Shown one piece after another: positions 43,827-52,990 of a DNA stretch of 64,000 nt. Location of the stretch: contig NZ_CP031168.1 in NCBI RefSeq assembly GCF_022354825.1, positions 1,365,501 through 1,429,500 of the forward strand. The letters are read 5' to 3'. Below the pieces are notes generated by a model. The model saw nothing but the letters and a program-made list of their open reading frames with translations. It ran no database searches and had not been told where the DNA came from. Made by a program: the position numbers and the translations under genes. This DNA comes from Paenibacillus sp. H1-7 (GTDB taxonomy: Bacteria; Bacillota; Bacilli; Paenibacillales; NBRC-103111). Positions within the stretch are counted from its first letter, which is position 1. The number at the start of each line of letters is the position of its first letter.

Positions 43827-44558
43827 TTGCCTGTTAAATCGAAGGTCAAACCTAAGCGGGATAACAAGAAAATGATCTGCTATACCGCTCTTGGAGATTC
43901 CATTGCAGTGGGCGAAGGAGCTACGGATAACTACGGTTATGTCAACTATTTCAGGGACTTTTTGACGTCGCTCACCCATCGCCGCGTGAAATTATCAAAC
44001 CGTGCCGTTGCAGGTTTTACAAGTCCGGACTTGCTCAAACAGCTTCGACAAGATGCCGCCACCCGGAGAGATACCATGAAAGCCAAATTGGTCACAATTA
44101 GTATCGGCGGCGGCAATTTGTTAAATTGCGGTCTTCAACCGGAGGCATCCTGCTTAGAGAATGGAGTCGCCGCTTTCGCCAAAGATTGGCCGCAAATCTT
44201 AAGGGAAATTCGGAAATCCATTAAATCCAAGGCAAAAATTATGGTTATGACCGTGTTCAATCCATTGCAATGCAATGACCCGAATTATAATACGGCGGAT
44301 TCTTTCATTCAGCAAATAAATCAGGTCATAAGAAAAGAAGAACTGCGCACAAAATTCCGCTACAGTATCGTCGGCACTCATTCCGATTTTCAAGGACAAT
44401 TTTCGGATGGACGCTGTAAGGTGTGTACATGGACGCATTTTTGCGAAACACCGCCAGATCCGCATCCTACGGACGCAGGACATTTAGAAATTGCCCGCTT
44501 ACACGAGCTAAAGTTCCTTAAGATCTCTGCTAAGGCAAAAAGAAAACGGCGGCGATAA
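43827..44558 (+). CDS. SGNH/GDSL-type hydrolase
   Basis: 243 residues. Block I is YTALGDSIAVGEGA near 19 (nucleophile Ser), the Gly block is SIGGGNLL near 92 and the C-terminal catalytic Asp-x-x-His is in DPHPTDAGHLEIA near 213. A basic tail (KAKRKRRR) ends the protein and there is no signal peptide. A TTG start at 43827 follows AAAGGAGG. The gene is more AT-rich than its neighbours and sits in opposite orientation between a kinase gene and its regulator. Its stop abuts the kinase stop. This suggests a later insertion. Family: lipase/esterase, some members spore-coat associated. Confidence 0.88.
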   Translation: MPVKSKVKPKRDNKKMICYTALGDSIAVGEGATDNYGYVNYFRDFLTSLTHRRVKLSNRAVAGFTSPDLLKQLRQDAATRRDTMKAKLVTISIGGGNLLNCGLQPEASCLENGVAAFAKDWPQILREIRKSIKSKAKIMVMTVFNPLQCNDPNYNTADSFIQQINQVIRKEELRTKFRYSIVGTHSDFQGQFSDGRCKVCTWTHFCETPPDPHPTDAGHLEIARLHELKFLKISAKAKRKRRR

Positions 44559-46163
44559 TCACTCCGTCTGCTCCGACATCGGAAACGATATCAAAAAGCT
44601 CGCCCCCTCACCAGGAGCGGAGTCGATGCGGACCGTACCGCTTCCTTTCCGCACGATGCCGGCGATCAAATAGAGCCCGATTCCGCGGCCGCTGGATCCT
44701 TTGGTCGTAAAACCCTGCTCGAATATCCGCTCCTGAACCTCTGAATCCATACCCGGGCCGTTATCCTCGACCAGAATAGATAATACGTCATCGTCCTGCT
44801 CGATGCTTACAAAGATCCGCTTCTCCTCCAGCTGAATCTGCTGAAGCGCGTCGAACGCATTCTCCAGCAAATTGCCGATCAACACGACGAAATCGTGATG
44901 ATCCAGCCGCGCGGGGAACTGTTCAAGATGGCTTTGACGGTCGATCTCGACCGTAATGCCGAGCTCCTGGCCGCGGCTGATCTTGCCGAGCAGCAGACCG
45001 GTCAAGCTGTCGTTTTTGAACCGCTGGCTCAAAAAGCGCGTCAGCTCTTCCTTTTGCTCTGTAATTTCAAACACATACTCCAAGGCCTTTTCTTTGTTCC
45101 CCAGCTGAATCAAGCCGCCTATCGTATGCAGTTTGTTCATGTATTCGTGGTTTTGCACACGGAGCGCGTCGACGAACGTCTTGACGCCCGTCAATTCCTC
45201 CGCCATATGGGTAACCTCGGTCCGATCCTGAAAGATCGCGACGGCCCCGACGGTTTGCCCTCCGACAGTGATCGGTACCCGGTTGCTCATGATGAGAGTG
45301 GCGCCGATGAGCAGCTCCTGATTATAGATCGGATGGTTCAGCTCCAAAATTTCCGGCAGCCTCGTATCCGGAAGCACGCTGCGGATGGGTAGGCCTATGA
45401 CGTCACGGCCGGGATCGATTTTCATAATTTGTTTGGCTTTATCATTGAAAATAGTGACCATCTCGTCTTTGTCGATGGCGATAACGCCTTCATGCATCGC
45501 ATGAAATGTCGCGGTGCGCTCGACGAACAAGCGGGCGATTTCGTGAGGCTCCAGCTCGAACATTTGCTTCTTGATATGCTGCGCCAGCTTCCAAGAGCAC
45601 CAGATGCCGAACAGGAGCGACAGCAGCAGGATAATATATGCCTGCCCGCTCAGGTTCAGCAGCACCTGCCCGAGGCTCGGCAGCAGCTGGCCGACCACAA
45701 CAACGCCGACCTGGACGTGGTCGGCGTTCATGACCGGCACGAAAGCGCGCAGCGCCGTGCCGAGCTCTCCCTTTGCCTTGGACACGTACGTGTGCTCGGC
45801 AAAGGCGGACCCCTCATCGGCACCGAGCGAGATGGTGCCGATCTTCCCATGAACCGGATGCGACAGCCTCACCCGGTTCATGTCCATCACAACGACGTAG
45901 GTCACGTCGTTGATGATGCGGATGCGCTCGGCGGCCTCCCGGATCGCCGCTGCGCCGGAGGCGGGCGTGTCGCCGAGCCCGCCCGTAACCTCGGGCAGCT
46001 GCGCAACGGTGCGCGCTGTGACGAGCAGTCGTCGGCCGAGCTCCGACTCGTTCAGGCCGATGATCGTTCCCACTAGAATGGTGCCGCCGATCAGCAGCGA
46101 GAATAGCACGATGCAAGAGGACAAGACGGCGATCTTGCCGGTAATTTTAAGACGCTGCAGCAT
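44559..46163 (-). CDS. Sensor histidine kinase, CitA/DcuS/DctS-type
   Basis: 534 residues. TM1 (about 9-33), an extracytoplasmic PAS-like sensor (about 35-165), TM2 (about 168-190), a cytoplasmic PAS (about 205-310), the SpoOB-type H-box RVQNHEYMNKLHTIGGLIQ (His near 344) and an ATPase domain ending GIGLYLIAGIVRK are seen in order. Family knowledge: these kinases sense C4-dicarboxylates or citrate outside. The partner is the regulator at 42828. A DctB-like binding protein gene at 48072 fits the Bacillus DctS system, where DctB is a co-sensor. Confidence 0.93.
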   Translation of the reverse strand: MLQRLKITGKIAVLSSCIVLFSLLIGGTILVGTIIGLNESELGRRLLVTARTVAQLPEVTGGLGDTPASGAAAIREAAERIRIINDVTYVVVMDMNRVRLSHPVHGKIGTISLGADEGSAFAEHTYVSKAKGELGTALRAFVPVMNADHVQVGVVVVGQLLPSLGQVLLNLSGQAYIILLLSLLFGIWCSWKLAQHIKKQMFELEPHEIARLFVERTATFHAMHEGVIAIDKDEMVTIFNDKAKQIMKIDPGRDVIGLPIRSVLPDTRLPEILELNHPIYNQELLIGATLIMSNRVPITVGGQTVGAVAIFQDRTEVTHMAEELTGVKTFVDALRVQNHEYMNKLHTIGGLIQLGNKEKALEYVFEITEQKEELTRFLSQRFKNDSLTGLLLGKISRGQELGITVEIDRQSHLEQFPARLDHHDFVVLIGNLLENAFDALQQIQLEEKRIFVSIEQDDDVLSILVEDNGPGMDSEVQERIFEQGFTTKGSSGRGIGLYLIAGIVRKGSGTVRIDSAPGEGASFLISFPMSEQTE

Positions 46164-46307
46164 CCCGGGCCCGAGGCCTCCTTCCGCCGATGTTTACGTC
46201 TATGATACAACACCGGAAGCGGAATCGGTAACCCTCTAGAGCTCGGTGCTCTTCTGCAGCTTTAGGAAGACCGAGGCTCGTTCCCATCAGCGGTACTATA
46301 TAATCAA

Positions 46308-46757
46308 CTATTCTTCGTCGCTGCTGTCTTTGCTGCTGCCGCTGCTCGTACCTGACTCATTGCTGCCGCTCGTACCTGATTTTTTGCTGGTGCTTGTTCC
46401 GGACAAAATACGGGTTTGCTCCTTTTGCTGAATTTTCAGCACTTCCTCGCGGGATTTTTGCAATTTTTTCAGCTGCTCCTTATCGGCCTTGCGCACCTTC
46501 TCGGCTTCCTCATATTCAGCCTGCTTGATTTGCTTATACATATTCATCTGCTGCCGAAGCTGCGTGTCGAGCGGCTGCTCCTGCTGCTTTTTGCTTTGGG
46601 CTTTTTGTTTTTTTTGCTCTTCTTTTTTATTGCCGCATGCCGTTAAGGACAACAGCAGCACGATACATAGCGACACCAGCATTCCTTGCCTCCAGGGTAC
46701 AGCTTTTGCGGCCCGGCCGGCAGTCCTAGTCTTAAAAGGAAACAACCATGAAATCAT
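46308..46757 (-). CDS. Charged lipoprotein, function unknown
   Basis: 149 residues. The signal peptide ends at the lipobox LLSLTAC-GN. The mature part is a Lys/Glu/Gln-rich helical stretch (about 52-120, coiled-coil prone), followed by a low-complexity Ser/Gly/Thr tail and a final DSSDEE. ATG 46757 follows AAAGGAG. No enzymatic domain is visible, so a surface spacer or coat-like role is possible. Monocistronic; no family recognised. Confidence 0.78.
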   Translation of the reverse strand: MISWLFPFKTRTAGRAAKAVPWRQGMLVSLCIVLLLSLTACGNKKEEQKKQKAQSKKQQEQPLDTQLRQQMNMYKQIKQAEYEEAEKVRKADKEQLKKLQKSREEVLKIQQKEQTRILSGTSTSKKSGTSGSNESGTSSGSSKDSSDEE

Positions 46758-46891
46758 ATCCTGACAGCTCCTTTTTGTCGTAGTTTCCTTAGTTTGTCCT
46801 AAACTTGGCAATACATGAAATAGAAAATTTTGATTTTTTGTATACATTTGAATACAATTAAATAGACAAAATATATTATAGGAGGATTAAA

Positions 46892-47185
46892 ATGGCCGAA
46901 ACATACCGCAAGTCCAAAATAGAGCATTATCTGGATCGGCTGCTGGTTCGCAAGCAGGCTCTTATTCGACAGCTTGAGCTTCAGGGTTTGGAGCAATCAA
47001 AGGAGTTTATTTGCGGTCAGCTGTCGGCAACGGACATGATCATTTGGGAGATTGCGGTAGAATTTGATTTAACCGATCAACTTAATGAAGGAGGCAGATT
47101 GAATGTCAGTGAACGTTGCACAAAAAAATCAATCGGAACCCACAGTTCCGCAGCACTCCAGAATCAGCAGACTCCAGCTAATTAA
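46892..47185 (+). CDS. Small hypothetical protein overlapping the YitT gene
   Basis: 97 residues. ATG 46892 follows ATAGGAGG. The first 70 residues are helical and charged (KSKIEHYLDRLLVRKQALIRQ), and the last 27 lie within the YitT-family gene in another frame and are low in complexity. It overlaps that gene by 83 bp, so the C-terminus may be under little constraint. No family recognised. The shared ribosome-site strength suggests that it is translated and coupled to the YitT gene. Confidence 0.65.
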   Translation: MAETYRKSKIEHYLDRLLVRKQALIRQLELQGLEQSKEFICGQLSATDMIIWEIAVEFDLTDQLNEGGRLNVSERCTKKSIGTHSSAALQNQQTPAN

Positions 47186-48008
47186 GCGCACCTTCTTTAT
47201 GCTCCTTGGTGCAGCCTTCGTATCCGTAGGGCTGGAAATATTCCTCGTGCCTAACAAAATTATCGACGGCGGCGTTGTAGGGATATCAATTATTTTGTCT
47301 CATTTAACGAAACTTCCGCTTGGTATTTTTTTATTGCTCATTAACTTGCCGTTTTTATTCCTGGGTTACAAGCAAATCGGAAAAACCTTCGCGTTATCGA
47401 CGCTCATCAGCGTTCTGTTCATGTCGGTGGGGACGACGCTGCTGCATCCGGTTCCGCCCCTGACCATCGATCCGTTGCTTGCCGCGGTATTCGGAGGCAT
47501 CATCGTAGGTATCGGGGTCGGTCTGGTTATCCGTTCCGGAGGCTCCTTGGACGGTACGGAGATCGTAGCCATTTTGTTCAATAAGAAAACGCCGTTTTCC
47601 GTCGGCGAAATCGTCATGTTTTTCAACTTCTTCATTTTGGGCAGCGCCGGCTTTGTGTTTGGCTGGGATCATGCCATGTACTCATTAATCGCTTATTATA
47701 TCGCTTTTAAAATGATCGATATTACCATCGAAGGGTTCGACGAATCCAAATCGGTATGGATTATCAGCGACAATTACAGGGAAATCGGGGAAGCGCTGCT
47801 CAGCCGGTTGGGCCGCGGCGTTACTTACTTGAACGGTGAAGGCGGGTTTTCCGGTGGGGAAAAGCGGGTTATTTTCTGCGTCATTACCCGTCTCGAGGAA
47901 GCGAAGCTGAAATCCATTGTGGAGGAGCACGACTCCACCGCGTTCTTGGCTATCGGCAACATTCATGACGTCAAAGGCGGACGCTTCAAGAAAAAAGACA
48001 TTCACTAG
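47103..48008 (+). CDS. YitT-family membrane protein (DUF161 + DUF2179)
   Basis: 301 residues. Five or six membrane segments carry the family motif EIFLVPNKIIDGGVVGISII near 40 and SGGSLDGTEIVAILFNKK, followed by a cytosolic DUF2179 domain (GRGVTYLNGEGGFSGGEKRV). ATG 47103 follows AAGGAGG inside the small upstream ORF. Family knowledge: YitT/YpjC proteins are widespread in Firmicutes; their transport role is not settled. 64 bp before the DctB-like gene. Confidence 0.93.
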   Translation: MSVNVAQKNQSEPTVPQHSRISRLQLIKRTFFMLLGAAFVSVGLEIFLVPNKIIDGGVVGISIILSHLTKLPLGIFLLLINLPFLFLGYKQIGKTFALSTLISVLFMSVGTTLLHPVPPLTIDPLLAAVFGGIIVGIGVGLVIRSGGSLDGTEIVAILFNKKTPFSVGEIVMFFNFFILGSAGFVFGWDHAMYSLIAYYIAFKMIDITIEGFDESKSVWIISDNYREIGEALLSRLGRGVTYLNGEGGFSGGEKRVIFCVITRLEEAKLKSIVEEHDSTAFLAIGNIHDVKGGRFKKKDIH

Positions 48009-48071
48009 CCAGGCTGCTGGCAAGCCGTTCCACACGAATTTCTGCACGAATTACGGAAAGCGGGCGTCGAC

Positions 48072-49139
48072 ATGATGAGATCGTATTTAGGCATTGCGGC
48101 TATCGTCCTGTTGGGTTTGGCCGTTGCATTGATCGTCGGTTTTTATCCCGTACTATCGCAAACGCCGGTCGTCTATGACGATGAGCAGGAGGATTTCGAT
48201 CAGCAAATCGTGATCAAGTTCAGTCACGTAGTAGCGGAGAATACGCCCAAAGGCTTGGCGGCGCAGGAATTCGCCCGTCTCGTGCAGGTGAAGACGAACG
48301 ATCGCGTCAAGGTCGAAATTTATCCGAACGGGGTGCTGTTCTCGGAAGTCGATGAGATTCAGGCGCTTCAGCAGGGAAACGTGCAGATGATCGCTCCTTC
48401 GTTTCCGAACTTATCCGAATGGCTTCCATCCTGGATGGCGCTCGATTTGCCCTTTGCATTCCTCACCCATGATGCGGTTCAAGAGGCATTCGAAGGGAAA
48501 ATCGGGATGACGCTGTTCGGCCAGCTGGAGAAGGTGAATATGGTCGGTATGGCTTATTGGGGCAATGGATTTAAGCAGATGACGAGCAATAAGGGACCCA
48601 TCATCCTTCCTTCGGATTTGAAGGGGCAGCATTTTCGGACGATGCGTAGCAAGCTGCTGGATGCGGAGTTCCGGATGTTCGATATGAGAACGACAGAGAT
48701 GCCGTTTAACCAGGTGTACCGCAGCTACGAAACCGGGATGGTCGACGGGGGAGAGAATTCGATCTCGAACATTTATACGAAAAAGTTTTACCAGGTACAA
48801 AAGTATATGACCATCAGCAATCACGGTTACTTAGGCTATGCGGTATTGATGAACAGGGATTTTTGGCAGAGGCTGCCGGCCGATTTGCAGCGGCAAATTC
48901 AGGAAGCGATGAAAGAGACGACGGAATGGGCGAACCTGAATGCGGTCCGAATGAACGAGAAGCAGCTGGAGGAAATGAAGAGCGAATCGCGTATCCAGAT
49001 CTACACGCTGACACCCGAGGAACGGATGAAGTGGATGAAAGCGTGGGATCCTATCTACGATCAGTACGAGCCGGTCATTGGGACTGAATTGATCAAGCGA
49101 ATCCGACTGCTGCAGCAAAAATACGGCGGATCAAGCTGA
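48072..49139 (+). CDS. TRAP-type C4-dicarboxylate binding protein (DctB/DctP-like)
   Basis: 355 residues. An N-terminal hydrophobic segment acts as signal or anchor. The binding-protein body has FSHVVAENTPKGLAAQEFA, VEIYPNGVLF and the ligand-carboxylate Arg in KGQHFRTMRS. The TRAP helix hallmark is AYWGNGFKQMTSN. No TRAP permease genes are next to it, which fits Bacillus DctB, a binding protein that works with the DctS kinase instead of TRAP permeases. The ATG at 48072 has no strong ribosome site. A terminator follows. Confidence 0.9.
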   Translation: MMRSYLGIAAIVLLGLAVALIVGFYPVLSQTPVVYDDEQEDFDQQIVIKFSHVVAENTPKGLAAQEFARLVQVKTNDRVKVEIYPNGVLFSEVDEIQALQQGNVQMIAPSFPNLSEWLPSWMALDLPFAFLTHDAVQEAFEGKIGMTLFGQLEKVNMVGMAYWGNGFKQMTSNKGPIILPSDLKGQHFRTMRSKLLDAEFRMFDMRTTEMPFNQVYRSYETGMVDGGENSISNIYTKKFYQVQKYMTISNHGYLGYAVLMNRDFWQRLPADLQRQIQEAMKETTEWANLNAVRMNEKQLEEMKSESRIQIYTLTPEERMKWMKAWDPIYDQYEPVIGTELIKRIRLLQQKYGGSS

Positions 49140-49186
49140 AAGGCCGCGGTTTCCGGGAGAATATGCCGGAGGCCGTCGGCTTTTTG
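49140..49186 (+). terminator. Terminator after the DctB-like gene
   Basis: AAGGCCGCGGTTTCCGG pairs imperfectly with CCGGAGGCCGTCGGCTT and is followed by a T run at about 49181-49186. Confidence 0.7.
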
Positions 49187-49378
49187 TTTTGGAGTAAAAG
49201 ACGAATATTAACATGTTGTTTGGGGTGTAATATTCGTTATTACAACAAAAATAAGAAATATTTATGAAGGTTATAAGCAGTTATTGATTGTAAATTACGA
49301 ATTTTTGCGATATAGTACAGTTATCTCATCAACATTATTGGTATGACATTTTAATGATATATATGGGGGAGAAGCTGA

Positions 49379-50182
49379 ATGCGCAGGCTAGAAGGAAAAC
49401 GCATTGCGATAACAGGCCCGAGAAAAGCGGCTGAGCTTAGCGTAATTGTGGAGAAGCAGGGAGGTATCCCGCTCATACGGCCCGCGCAAGGGACCGTGGC
49501 GATCGAGAAGGAGAAGGTGGAGGCGGAGCTCCGGCAGCTGCTGGACGTTGGCGGTGACTGGATCATCTTCACTACCGGCGTAGGTACCGAAATGCTGTAT
49601 AAGGTTGCCGAGGAGATGGGAGCTGCAGAAGCGTTCGTAGAGCAGCTCCGGCGGATGAATATTGCAGCGAGAGGGTATAAGACGGTCAACTATTTGAAAA
49701 CTCTTGGACTGGCACCGACGGTACGAGACGATGACGGTACGACGGTCGGTATCCTTCGGGCGCTCCAGCCATACGATATGAAAGGGCGCCGGGTAGCCCT
49801 GCAATTATACGGAGATCATGCGCCGCGCTTGGTACAGTGGCTGAAAGAGCAGCAGGCCGATTACTATGAAATTTTGCCTTATTTGCATGTGCCGCCGGAA
49901 TTGGAGGTTGTCGATACGCTTCTATCGGAAATTGTGCGAAGAGAAGTGGATGCTGTGACGTTTACGAGCACGCCCCAGGTACGTTTCCTGATGGCTTATG
50001 CCCGTGAGAAGGGGCTGGAGGAGCCGCTGCTGGCTGCATTCCGGGAAAGCACGGTTGCAGTGGCAGTCGGCAAGGTGACGGCGGAAGCGCTTCGGGACGA
50101 AGGGATTGAGCGCGTTGTCGCTCCGGAGGAAGAGCGGATGGGCAGCATGATCGTAGCTCTGGGCCATTATTATGAACAGTAG
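49379..50182 (+). CDS. Uroporphyrinogen-III synthase-like protein (HemD/HEM4 fold)
   Basis: 267 residues with the two-lobe HEM4 pattern: GKRIAITGPRKAAELS at the start, WIIFTTGVGTEMLY near 60 and DAVTFTSTPQVRFLM near 195, all typical strand-helix junctions. ATG 49379 follows GGGGGAG. Family knowledge: these enzymes close the linear tetrapyrrole to uroporphyrinogen III for heme and siroheme. It is not in a hem operon, so it may be an auxiliary copy or a regulatory paralogue like those fused to response regulators. Monocistronic. Confidence 0.85.
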   Translation: MRRLEGKRIAITGPRKAAELSVIVEKQGGIPLIRPAQGTVAIEKEKVEAELRQLLDVGGDWIIFTTGVGTEMLYKVAEEMGAAEAFVEQLRRMNIAARGYKTVNYLKTLGLAPTVRDDDGTTVGILRALQPYDMKGRRVALQLYGDHAPRLVQWLKEQQADYYEILPYLHVPPELEVVDTLLSEIVRREVDAVTFTSTPQVRFLMAYAREKGLEEPLLAAFRESTVAVAVGKVTAEALRDEGIERVVAPEEERMGSMIVALGHYYEQ

Positions 50183-50274
50183 CCGTATCTAGGCGGCAGG
50201 TTTGGTCTACAATGAGGGGTATGGTATACTTTTCCTGAAAAAGTTACCCTACTCTTTTTTCATTTGGAGGCTTT

Positions 50275-51267
50275 ATGAATACTATGTCAGTAGTACAGCT
50301 TCGCAACGTGACCAAACGGATCGGCTCCAAGACGATCGTCGACGGATTGTCCTTCGACGTCATGCCGGGGGAAGTATTCGGCTTCCTGGGACCTAACGGG
50401 GCTGGGAAAACGACGACGATCCGCATGATCGTCGGCCTGATGTCGCTCACCGAGGGCGAGGTACTGGTGCAGGGCTTCAGCATCCGCAAGCAGTTTGAAG
50501 AAGCAATGCGGCGCGTTGGAGCGATTGTGGAAAATCCGGAATTTTATAAATTTATGACGGGGTATCAAAATTTGCAGCATTTCGCCCGGATGATTCCGGG
50601 TATTACCGAGGAACGGCTCGAGGAAGTGATCGAGCTGGTCAAGCTGGAGCACCGCATTCACGATAAAGTGAAGACGTATTCGCTCGGGATGCGGCAGCGG
50701 TTGGGCGTAGCTCAGGCGATATTGCATCGCCCGGCCGTATTGATTCTGGACGAGCCCACCAACGGCCTCGATCCGGAAGGGATCCGCGAGCTGCGCGATT
50801 ATTTGCGCCAGCTGTCGCAGCAGGAGGGCATCGCGGTAATAGTGTCGAGCCACCTGTTGTCTGAGATGGAGCTGATGTGCGATCGGGTCGCCATCATCCA
50901 GAACGGCAAGCTGCTCGACGTGCGCTCCTTCAAGGAGACGCCGTCGGGAGAGCAATTGTTGGAGGTTGTCCTTGACGTGGATCGCGTAAGTGCGGCGGCT
51001 CAAGCCGCGATTCGCCTGGTTGGCGATAGCGCGGTCATCGGACAGCATGAAGGAGCGGAAGCTGCAGGCGGTTCGTTGTCTGGTGCGGACGAAGCGGCGG
51101 CGAATACGGAAGGGACGTTAACGGTCCAATGCCGCAGCCGAGAAGAGATAGCGGAATTAAACGTGCAGTTGGTTGCCGCGGGCATTCGCGTGTACGGCAT
51201 CCGGACCCGGAATAAGTCGCTGGAAGACCAGTTCCTGGAGGTTACAAGGGGGAATCAAATTGTCTAA
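50275..51267 (+). CDS. ABC transporter ATP-binding protein (BcrA-type)
   Basis: 330 residues, one ABC domain: Walker A GPNGAGKTTT near 41, signature YSLGMRQRLG near 136, Walker B LILDEPTNGLDPEG near 154 and a switch His in SSHLLSEME. A C-terminal regulatory part of about 110 residues contains an Ala/Glu-rich insert. ATG 50275 follows GGAGG by 4 bp; ATG 50284 is an alternative. Coupled to the permease gene by overlap. Family knowledge: exporters of bacitracin- or lantibiotic-like compounds. Confidence 0.9.
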   Translation: MNTMSVVQLRNVTKRIGSKTIVDGLSFDVMPGEVFGFLGPNGAGKTTTIRMIVGLMSLTEGEVLVQGFSIRKQFEEAMRRVGAIVENPEFYKFMTGYQNLQHFARMIPGITEERLEEVIELVKLEHRIHDKVKTYSLGMRQRLGVAQAILHRPAVLILDEPTNGLDPEGIRELRDYLRQLSQQEGIAVIVSSHLLSEMELMCDRVAIIQNGKLLDVRSFKETPSGEQLLEVVLDVDRVSAAAQAAIRLVGDSAVIGQHEGAEAAGGSLSGADEAAANTEGTLTVQCRSREEIAELNVQLVAAGIRVYGIRTRNKSLEDQFLEVTRGNQIV

Positions 51268-52030
51268 TTTTATTAGCCTTGTCCAAAATGAGCAAATGAA
51301 AATATACAGCCGGGTCCGTACATGGGTCATGTTCGGCATCATATTGCTGGTCGTTGTTGCTATGGCCTCTATGTTGAAATATGTAATAGGCTCCGGACTA
51401 AGTCACGCCTTTTCCTTCGTGGCCATGTCCAGCAGCATGAGCTGGCTTGTATTCCTTTTCAGCGTTATTGTAGCAGGTGATATCGTTGCCTCGGAATTTA
51501 CATGGGGGACGATCAAGCTTCTGCTCATCCGTCCGGCGACAAGGTCCAAAATTTTGGCGGCCAAATACATCTCCGTCGTGCTTTTTCTCGTGACGCTGCT
51601 ATTGTTCCTATTGATTATTTCGTACTTTGTCGGCTTGATCTTTTTCGGCTTGAGCGGATCTGTCAGCGACCAAGAGGCGTTTCCGAACATTATGCAGTCG
51701 TATAGTATTAAGTTTATCGATTTGCTGATGTACGTCACATTGGCCTTTATGATTTCCGCCGCTTTCCGAAGCAGCTCGCTTGCAATCGGCTTGTCGATAT
51801 GTCTTATGTTTACGGCGAATACGATTGTGCTGGTGCTCTCCCAGTTCAAATACAGTTGGGTGAAATATATTCTGTTCGCCAATACGGATCTGTCCCCTTA
51901 CTTGCTGGGTGGTCAGCCTCCGATTCCAGGGATGACGCTCGGGTTTTCCGTCACGATGATCGTGCTGTATTGGATCTTGTTCTATGTAGTTTCCTGGCTG
52001 CTGTTTACCAAACGGGATGTGGCGGGGTAG
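51260..52030 (+). CDS. ABC-2 type exporter permease
   Basis: 256 residues, six hydrophobic segments, with the N-terminal segment NFISLVQNEQMKIYSRVRTW typical of ABC-2 permeases of the BcrB/LanE group, and ASEFTWGTIKLLLIRPATRSK after TM2. A TTG start at 51260 follows AAGGGGG and overlaps the last codons of the ATPase gene, indicating tight coupling. Partner of the ATPase at 50275. Substrate unknown; resistance to cell-wall-active peptides is a family guess. Confidence 0.87.
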   Translation: MSNFISLVQNEQMKIYSRVRTWVMFGIILLVVVAMASMLKYVIGSGLSHAFSFVAMSSSMSWLVFLFSVIVAGDIVASEFTWGTIKLLLIRPATRSKILAAKYISVVLFLVTLLLFLLIISYFVGLIFFGLSGSVSDQEAFPNIMQSYSIKFIDLLMYVTLAFMISAAFRSSSLAIGLSICLMFTANTIVLVLSQFKYSWVKYILFANTDLSPYLLGGQPPIPGMTLGFSVTMIVLYWILFYVVSWLLFTKRDVAG

Positions 52031-52370
52031 CCTTCCCATTTGGAAGACCGATGCATAGCGGTGTGCGATACGTCCGCTGCTGCGTCGGTTTTTTGCCGTC
52101 TCCAAAATCAGACGAAGCGTCAGTCACTTTCGTTCCTTCAGTATAAGCCTCGCTATTTTACGCGGCGACCCGGGTCTATGTGTTCTCCCGGAAACCGCAT
52201 TTTTGCGGTGCCACATTTCTTGTTTTTTTGCATTCCATGTGTAGTAAGATCAATGGATAGAGAGGCTTGTTTATAAAAGCAGGAGTCGGCTTCCAGCTGC
52301 GATAATCAGCCATTGGAACGTGTTAAGACACTTGAAACCGAGCTTAAAAGACAAACGATGCCTTGCTCGC
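52031..52370. other. Intergenic region after the ABC exporter
   Basis: About 340 bp without a recognised gene. A GAAACCG...CGGTG type inverted segment lies near 52192-52212, but no clear terminator was seen. The repeat element begins at 52371. Confidence 0.4.
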
Positions 52371-52685
52371 AGCTATTCCAAGGGAAGCGGACCGTGGTTC
52401 CGCTATTGCCGCCAAAATGCACCTAGGGCAATGCTGGACGGGGGCAGAACCTGGCCTCATCGTGGACCGCTTCAAAGAACGGAACCAGCTATTCCAAGGG
52501 AAACGGACCGTGGTTCCGCTATTGCCACCAAAATGCATAGAAATACGGTGCTATCGGACCGTGATTCCGTTATTTGGCTGAATTCTGCTACATTTGATGG
52601 GAAAATCACCCAATAGCTGATCCTATGTCCGATAGCACGCACGGAATGCCCCTTTTTGAGGAAATAACGGATGCTGTGTCCGTTA
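52371..52685. repeat. About 180-bp inverted-repeat element, copy 3, with a duplicated flank
   Basis: The element proper runs 52502-52685: direct units at 52502 (AACGGACCGTGGTTCCGCTA) and 52553 (ATCGGACCGTGATTCCGTTA), then inverted units at 52611 (CAATAGCTGATCCTATGTCC) and 52661 (GAAATAACGGATGCTGTGTC). Spacings are 50-51 bp, as in copies 1 and 2. In addition a 51-bp block, beginning AGCTATTCCAAGGGAA and carrying unit 1, occurs twice (52371-52421 and 52487-52537) with two base changes. The remaining sequence to 52990 shows no gene. Confidence 0.85.
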
Positions 52686-52990
52686 CGCTTGAAGTAGTTG
52701 TTTGGAGTTTCGATCTCCATGGCAGACTGGATATGCAGACTCAGCAGAAAGTAATGTTGAATCCGACTACGCTATTGTATTAGATTCGGAACGAATCGAG
52801 TTCGTGAGCCTTTTGCGATCCAAGTCACAAGTGCTCAAGGCTTCTTCCAAAAAGGCTCCACGAAGGACTTCCGGCTGCCGAATTTATGCTCACGGAATAA
52901 TGGTTGCCGGCTGCAGACTTAGGGGGTTAACCCGCAAAAACATAGTTTCCGCGCGGAAGCACAGCGCATAGGATGAATAGGAGGTTGATC

